In this document: piece by piece, positions 6,409-9,486 of the stretch
Numbering within the stretch: position 1 is the stretch's first letter
Layout of the letters: each line of letters begins with the position of its first letter
DNA from: Haloarculaceae archaeon
GTDB taxonomy: Archaea; Halobacteriota; Halobacteria; Halobacteriales; Haloarculaceae
DNA: 9,486 bases
Reading direction: 5' to 3'
Assembly: GCA_028274885.1 (NCBI GenBank)
Contig: JAQCMX010000183.1
Coordinates: forward strand, 1 to 9,486
Translations under genes and position numbers: made by a program
Notes under the pieces: model-generated
Told to the model about the DNA's origin: nothing
Seen by the model: only the letters and a program-made list of their open reading frames with translations
Database searches by the model: none

Positions 6409-7346
6409 ATTTCATCTCCAATGTCGAACATGTAGAGGTACACACCGGTCAGCAGCAGATTGATACACAGCATGACCACAGCGATCGCGGCACCGCGGCC
6501 CAGCGCGTATTTTTCGAACGCCTCCTCGTACATGAAAAGCGAGAGCACCTGTGTCGCCCGGCCCGGCCCGCCGCCGGTGAGTGCGAAGATCAGATCGAAC
6601 GTGTTCAGCGCGTAAATCGTCACGAGCACCGTCGTCACGAACAACACCGGCTTGAGTTGAGGGAGGGTCACGTGACGGAACCGTGCCCAGCGGCCGGCCC
6701 CGTCGACGCGAGCGGCCTCGTAGAGGCGCTGTGGCACCCGCTGGAGCCCCCCGTAGATCATGATCATCGAGAAGGCGGTCCCGCGCCAGGTGCCGGCGAT
6801 GATAGTCGAGACAAGGGCGAGCTGGGGATCCGATCGGAACGGGATGGGACCGATCCCCAGCAGTCCGAGAAAGTGGTTGACCGCCCCGAATTCGGTTTCG
6901 ACGAGCATCACCTTCCACACCAAGCCGATGATGATGCCGGGGACGATCCACGCCAGAAGCACTGACACCCTGGTCGTGAGGTGGCCGTGGAGCCCGCGCC
7001 TGACACCGTAGTCGATGGCCAATGCCAGCACCAGCCCGAGAAGAACGTGTAGGATCACGCTGGAAAAGGCGTAGATGGCCGTTATACGAAGCATCTCGTA
7101 GAACTCCGGGTCACTAAGCAGGCGGGTGTACTGGTCCAGACCGACAAACTCCGAACCCTGTCTGATGAGGCTCTCGTCGGTGAGACTCATCGTGACGGCC
7201 TCGATCATCGGATAGAGCTGGAAGACACCCAGCGCGACGAGCGTCGGCAGCAGCCACGGGAGTGGATGGTCGATCAGTCGCCGCGACAAACCGCGGACCC
7301 GCCCGAAACCGCGACGCACCAGCCCGTCCTGGTCAGCGGTTGCCAT
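6405..7346 (-). CDS. Sugar ABC transporter permease, MalF-like (CUT1)
   Basis: This 313-residue membrane protein is the first permease subunit. After a basic amphipathic N-terminus, hydrophobic segments appear at about 30-52, 86-112, 126-148, 176-200, 233-256 and 285-308. The EAA loop is well kept: YEAARVDGAGRWARFRHVTL (209-228), followed by PQLKP. The signature TGGGPGRAT (257-265), typical of CUT1 MalF/UgpA-type subunits, precedes the last helix. The length matches six-helix members that lack the long periplasmic insert of enterobacterial MalF. The ATG lies 20 bases after the binding-protein stop, with an AAGGAT stretch upstream that may be a weak ribosome-binding site. Operon position and motifs make the role secure. 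The transported sugar is not. Confidence 0.95.
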   Translation of the reverse strand: MATADQDGLVRRGFGRVRGLSRRLIDHPLPWLLPTLVALGVFQLYPMIEAVTMSLTDESLIRQGSEFVGLDQYTRLLSDPEFYEMLRITAIYAFSSVILHVLLGLVLALAIDYGVRRGLHGHLTTRVSVLLAWIVPGIIIGLVWKVMLVETEFGAVNHFLGLLGIGPIPFRSDPQLALVSTIIAGTWRGTAFSMIMIYGGLQRVPQRLYEAARVDGAGRWARFRHVTLPQLKPVLFVTTVLVTIYALNTFDLIFALTGGGPGRATQVLSLFMYEEAFEKYALGRGAAIAVVMLCINLLLTGVYLYMFDIGDEI

Positions 7347-7366
7347 AACTTAGGATCCTTGGGGTC

Positions 7367-8719
7367 TCACGCCTGATACTCCTCGTTGACGTTGGCGATC
7401 ATCGCGTCGACGGCCGACTCGGGGTCGTCCTGTCCGGTGACGACATTCTGGATCGCAACCCGGTACTCGTCGGCGATGGTCGTGTAGATCGGGACCGCCG
7501 GCCGTGCGAAGCCGTCCTGGAGTAGCTCCCGGAACGTGTCCTGGTACTCGATAGCGTTGTCCCCGTAGAATTCGCTGTCGTATGCCGACTCCCGCGTCGG
7601 GAGAAAGTTCGTCGCCGCGCAGTATCGGGCCATCGCGTCGGGTTCGACAAACTTCGATATGAACTCTTTCATCGCGGTCGCGTCGTTGCCGTCGCCCTCG
7701 ATAAACGTGCCCTCGGTCCAGCCACCGACGCCGGTGGCGAACTGGTCTGGCTCCATCATTGGGATGTGTGCGACCTGCCAGCGCTGCCAACTGTCGTCCT
7801 CGACCTGGTTTTTGAACGACCGCTCGATCAGGTCGTTGTTGCCGATAAACATCGCGAGTTGATCGTTGCGTCCCTCCCTGGGGAGATCCTCGACATCCTC
7901 GATGTTTGCCACCCGCTGTGGCGTCACACCGGAATCGATTAGATCCCTGATGAACGAGAGGACGTTCACCATCGCCGTCCGGTTGCCGTCCTCGTCGAGG
8001 ACCGGCGCGCCCTCCTCGTCGACGAGTTCGCCGCCCTGTCCCCAGAAGTACGGCAGATTGTCGAACGGCTCGGCCCGGAACATAAACGACGTGATATCCT
8101 CGCCGTCGGCGATATCTTCCCCGAGACCGATGAGGTCCTCCCAGGTTCGTGGCGGCTCGCCGTCACCGTACTGGTCGATCAGGTCCTGCCGGTAATACAG
8201 ACACCGGCAGCCGGTGTACTTCCAGGCCGCAAGCAGGTCCCCGTCCTGTACTGTGGTCTCCGTGACGAACGGAAAGAAGTCGTCGGTGTTGTCGACGTGG
8301 TCGTTCAGCGGCGTCAGGAACTCGTAGAAGTCAGCCACCCAGGAGGAGTCGATCGTTGACCCGTCCGGGGCGTTCCCCTGTGAGGCCCGCGTCAGAAGAT
8401 CGTCGCGCCACTGGCCAAAGGCAGGATAGGTCACGTCGATCTGGTAGTCCGGATGGTTCTCGGCCCACTCGCTGTGTTGTGTGTTGAGGGCCGGCGCAGC
8501 CGCGGGCTGACTGCTCTCACCCTCGATCGGTGTGTAAAAGTCGCTGGTCCAGTAGGAGAGGTCGGTGTCGCCTTTCCCCCACCGTTCGTGTGTCAAGGTC
8601 GGGGCATCCTCGTCGACCCCACCATCGCTGTCACTACAACCTGCTAGCCCTCCGGCGAGGGCAGCACTGCTTAATAATAAAACGTTGCGCCGCGTCATCG
8701 ACAGATTGTGTTCTGTCAT
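7367..8719 (-). CDS. Solute-binding lipoprotein of a CUT1 sugar ABC transporter (Tat substrate)
   Basis: This 450-residue protein is the extracellular receptor that captures the solute and delivers it to the permeases. The N-terminus shows a twin-arginine signal, TRRNVLL (9-15), a short hydrophobic stretch, and the lipobox LAGC with Cys at 28. It is therefore probably exported folded by Tat and lipid-anchored, as usual in haloarchaea. An acidic Asp/Gly/Ser linker follows. The body matches family 1 binding proteins: FGQWRDDLLTRASQGNAPD, the TWEDLI segment, VGGWTEGTFI, NFLPTRESAY, and the C-terminal RPAVPIYTTIADEYR with VVTGQDDPESAVDAM. A Cys-Arg-Cys pair (171-173) is unusual. I chose the ATG at 8719 because the in-frame GTG at 8782 lies upstream of the TATA box. 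The ATG at 8698 would leave a shorter but still complete signal, and both ATGs sit in the same TCGATGAC octamer. The ligand is unknown. Confidence 0.94.
   Translation of the reverse strand: MTEHNLSMTRRNVLLLSSAALAGGLAGCSDSDGGVDEDAPTLTHERWGKGDTDLSYWTSDFYTPIEGESSQPAAAPALNTQHSEWAENHPDYQIDVTYPAFGQWRDDLLTRASQGNAPDGSTIDSSWVADFYEFLTPLNDHVDNTDDFFPFVTETTVQDGDLLAAWKYTGCRCLYYRQDLIDQYGDGEPPRTWEDLIGLGEDIADGEDITSFMFRAEPFDNLPYFWGQGGELVDEEGAPVLDEDGNRTAMVNVLSFIRDLIDSGVTPQRVANIEDVEDLPREGRNDQLAMFIGNNDLIERSFKNQVEDDSWQRWQVAHIPMMEPDQFATGVGGWTEGTFIEGDGNDATAMKEFISKFVEPDAMARYCAATNFLPTRESAYDSEFYGDNAIEYQDTFRELLQDGFARPAVPIYTTIADEYRVAIQNVVTGQDDPESAVDAMIANVNEEYQA
8700..8717. repeat. Inverted repeat at the translation start of the binding protein
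   Basis: GACAGA (8700-8705) and TCTGTC (8712-8717) form a perfect six-base inverted repeat with a six-base loop. It lies exactly between the two possible start codons (8719 and 8698). The octamer GTCATCGA on the plus strand (TCGATGAC in the mRNA sense) occurs at both starts. In mRNA the repeat could form a hairpin over the first codons. In DNA it could be an operator close to the transcription start. This is a pattern match only. Confidence 0.35.
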
Positions 8720-8765
8720 CGATCGTCTCAAAGACAGTTGTTTTTCATCGGAATAATTGTTTCGG

Positions 8766-8773
8766 TATTTATA
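8766..8773 (-). promoter_or_regulatory. TATA box of the ABC transporter operon
   Basis: The minus strand reads TATAAATA, an excellent archaeal TATA box, in an AT-rich pocket of GC-rich DNA. Its centre is about 50 bases upstream of the ATG at 8719. Transcription would start near 8743-8748, leaving a leader of roughly 25-29 bases before that ATG. No Shine-Dalgarno site is visible in the leader. The bases just upstream (GCTCTCA on the minus strand) are not a good BRE. Confidence 0.6.
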
Positions 8774-8792
8774 TGAGAGCACCGGGGGTTCA

Positions 8793-8871
8793 CCACCTGC
8801 GGAACGGAGATCCAGCCGTGGGTCAGCGAGAGACTCCTCAGACCCCGCGCAAAGTAGCGCAGAGCAGGTGG
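8793..8871 (+). mobile_element. Possible fossil of an IS200/IS605-type tnpB 3' end with omega-RNA-like fold
   Basis: CCACCTGC (8793-8800) and GCAGGTGG (8864-8871) are perfect eight-base inverted repeats enclosing two smaller hairpins. One is GATCC/GGGTC (8809-8813 with 8820-8824, one G-T wobble, loop AGCCGT). The other is GCGC/GCGC (8847-8850 with 8857-8860, loop AAAGTA). The plus strand has a frame ending in TAG at 8874-8876, immediately after the closing stem (GGGGTAGTTTAC). This resembles, from memory, the 3' ends of haloarchaeal tnpB genes, which fold into the guide RNA scaffold of the transposon-encoded nuclease. No tnpB body is present, so it would be a remnant. It could instead be an unrelated structured RNA or terminator. 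Confidence 0.35.
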
Positions 8872-8949
8872 GGTAGTTTACTTACAATGCCGGTACCACG
8901 TCCGAAAGCATGCAGATATGCTGACAAATCCGGGGCGATTACTCCACGT

Positions 8950-9087
8950 CTAACCGTCTCTGTTCACTGCGTCGACAGTTCCGGTACGGTCAGGGGCAAA
9001 TCGCGTTCTCGATCGCGGGCCGTCAAACGTGGCTTCACGGGTCACAGAGTCGTTACGAGAACGCCAGAGGGCACAGACATCGCTCAT
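8950..9087 (-). CDS. Possible small leaderless ORF (45 aa)
   Basis: An ATG at 9087 opens a 45-codon frame ending in TAG at 8950. It lies 28 bases downstream of the centre of a TATA-like box, the geometry expected for a leaderless haloarchaeal transcript. The peptide begins MSDVCALWRSRNDSVTR and has more Arg than acidic residues. Only a little over half of its codons end in G or C, clearly less than in neighbouring genes. So the promoter spacing argues for it and codon use argues against it. I do not recognise it. It may be a non-coding leader or spurious. Confidence 0.22.
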   Translation of the reverse strand: MSDVCALWRSRNDSVTREATFDGPRSRTRFAPDRTGTVDAVNRDG

Positions 9088-9110
9088 AACGCCGGGAGCT
9101 ACGACGTCGG

Positions 9111-9118
9111 CATAAATA
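9111..9118 (-). promoter_or_regulatory. Candidate TATA box in the spacer downstream of the winged-helix gene
   Basis: The minus strand reads TATTTATG, and the plus strand reads CATAAATA, so the box could work in either direction. On the minus strand it would start a transcript near 9090, just ahead of the possible small ORF, or give the ABC operon a long leader. On the plus strand it would produce RNA antisense to the winged-helix gene. Direction is undecided. Confidence 0.3.
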
Positions 9119-9219
9119 GAACCGCTTGAAAACCGGATCGGAGATGGCTAGAGGTAGTCAGCGAGGCGCTTCCCTACGCATCGGGATGTGGAGGTCCTTG
9201 CCGGTCCCGAGCGACGCTC

Positions 9220-9486
9220 TCAGTACCGTCGCGTGGTGGACTCGTGGTCCGTCTGTCCGCCACCCAATTCGATCCCCTCGGTCCCGACGTCGAAGTCGAA
9301 CCCGCTAACAGTGGCGTGGAACTCCTTTCGATGATGGCCGTCCGGATCGATCTGCATCTCCGTGCGGACGAGGCCGTTCTTTTGTAACCGTTCGAGTCGT
9401 CTGTACACGGTCGCCCGGGACATCTCGGTTTCCTCGCTGAGTTCGCGGCCGGTCCTGGGGCTGTCGATCAAAAGCGACAGGAGTCG
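9220..9486 (-). CDS. Winged helix-turn-helix transcription regulator (5' end missing)
   Basis: The last 88 codons of a DNA-binding protein lie here, and the frame is still open at the window edge, so the N-terminus is outside. The visible part starts RLLSLLIDSPRTGRELSEE and continues with the recognition helix MSRATVYRRLERLQKNGLV, then a wing region (RTEMQIDPDGHHRKEFHATV). This is an ArsR/MarR-like haloarchaeal winged-helix domain of the kind that separates alternatives by helix 2-3 spacing. A TTG at 9471 is not the true start, because the first helix of the domain lies upstream of it. The tail after about FDFDVGTEG is polar and ends in RRY. It shares the strand of the ABC operon and lies 500 bases upstream of it, so it might regulate the transporter, but no ligand domain is visible. 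Confidence 0.82.
   Translation of the reverse strand, partial: RLLSLLIDSPRTGRELSEETEMSRATVYRRLERLQKNGLVRTEMQIDPDGHHRKEFHATVSGFDFDVGTEGIELGGGQTDHESTTRRY

Larger units (their letters stand above)
8783..9219. other. 437-base spacer between the winged-helix gene and the ABC operon
   Basis: No large gene is convincing here. The spacer contains a folded inverted-repeat element (8793-8871), a possible 45-codon leaderless ORF on the minus strand (8950-9087) and its TATA-like box (9111-9118). It also has a five-base hairpin AGCAT/ATGCT around 8907-8922, and a nine-base inverted repeat GCGTTCTCG (9003-9011) with CGAGAACGC (9056-9064). A nine-base match is roughly what chance allows in a spacer this long. 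Long plus-strand frames through it give Arg/Ser-rich peptides and are not supported. Confidence 0.5.

Noticed and set aside
8720..8782. GTG at 8782 as the start of the binding protein
   Set aside because: It would put 21 extra residues before the Tat signal and start translation upstream of the TATA box.
9003..9064. Nine-base inverted repeat GCGTTCTCG/CGAGAACGC as an operator or RNA stem
   Set aside because: The arms are 44 bases apart, and a match of this length is close to chance for a spacer of this size.
8530..9129. Plus-strand open frame (199 codons) from inside the binding-protein gene through the spacer
   Set aside because: The first part is antisense to the signal-peptide region and the rest is Arg/Ser-rich. 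Only the short piece over 8793-8876 is of interest, as a possible tnpB remnant.

Overview
The window looks like chromosomal DNA of a halophilic archaeon (class Halobacteria). It is GC-rich throughout with G/C-biased third codon positions. The proteins are mostly rich in Asp and Glu. TATA-like boxes sit about 23-33 bases before several starts, classical Shine-Dalgarno sites appear mainly inside the operon, and the secreted solute-binding protein has a twin-arginine plus lipobox signal. Several proteins (the methyltransferase-like protein, the DUF4864-type protein, the alkaline-phosphatase-superfamily protein and the winged-helix protein) resemble families I know mainly from haloarchaea. The genus cannot be named from the sequence alone.

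Layout, left to right. Positions 1-74 may hold the last codons of a plus-strand gene that converges on nadE. Positions 77-1783 (minus) encode a two-domain, glutamine-dependent NAD+ synthetase. Positions 1890-2492 (minus) encode a small class-I-methyltransferase-like protein with an unusual motif I. A 167-base spacer follows; it holds a possible degraded C-terminal coding fragment and divergent promoters. Positions 2660-3061 (plus) encode a DUF4864-like protein. It converges on an alkaline-phosphatase/sulfatase-superfamily protein at 3082-3975 (minus). A 304-base spacer with no convincing gene comes next.

The right half is a complete CUT1-type carbohydrate ABC importer on the minus strand, transcribed right to left: lipoprotein binding protein (8719-7367), first permease (7346-6405), second permease (6408-5464) and ATPase (5467-4280). 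The last two junctions are four-base ATGA overlaps, so this is very likely one operon. The binding protein would be anchored outside the membrane and hand the solute to the permease pair, which is powered by the MalK-like ATPase. No sugar-catabolic gene is visible, so the substrate is unknown.

Upstream of the operon lie about 440 bases without an obvious large gene. They contain a good TATA box for the operon, a folded inverted-repeat element that may be a fossil of the 3' end of an IS200/IS605-type tnpB and its omega-RNA, and a possible tiny leaderless ORF. The window ends inside a winged-helix transcription regulator on the same strand, which is a plausible but unproven regulator of the transporter.
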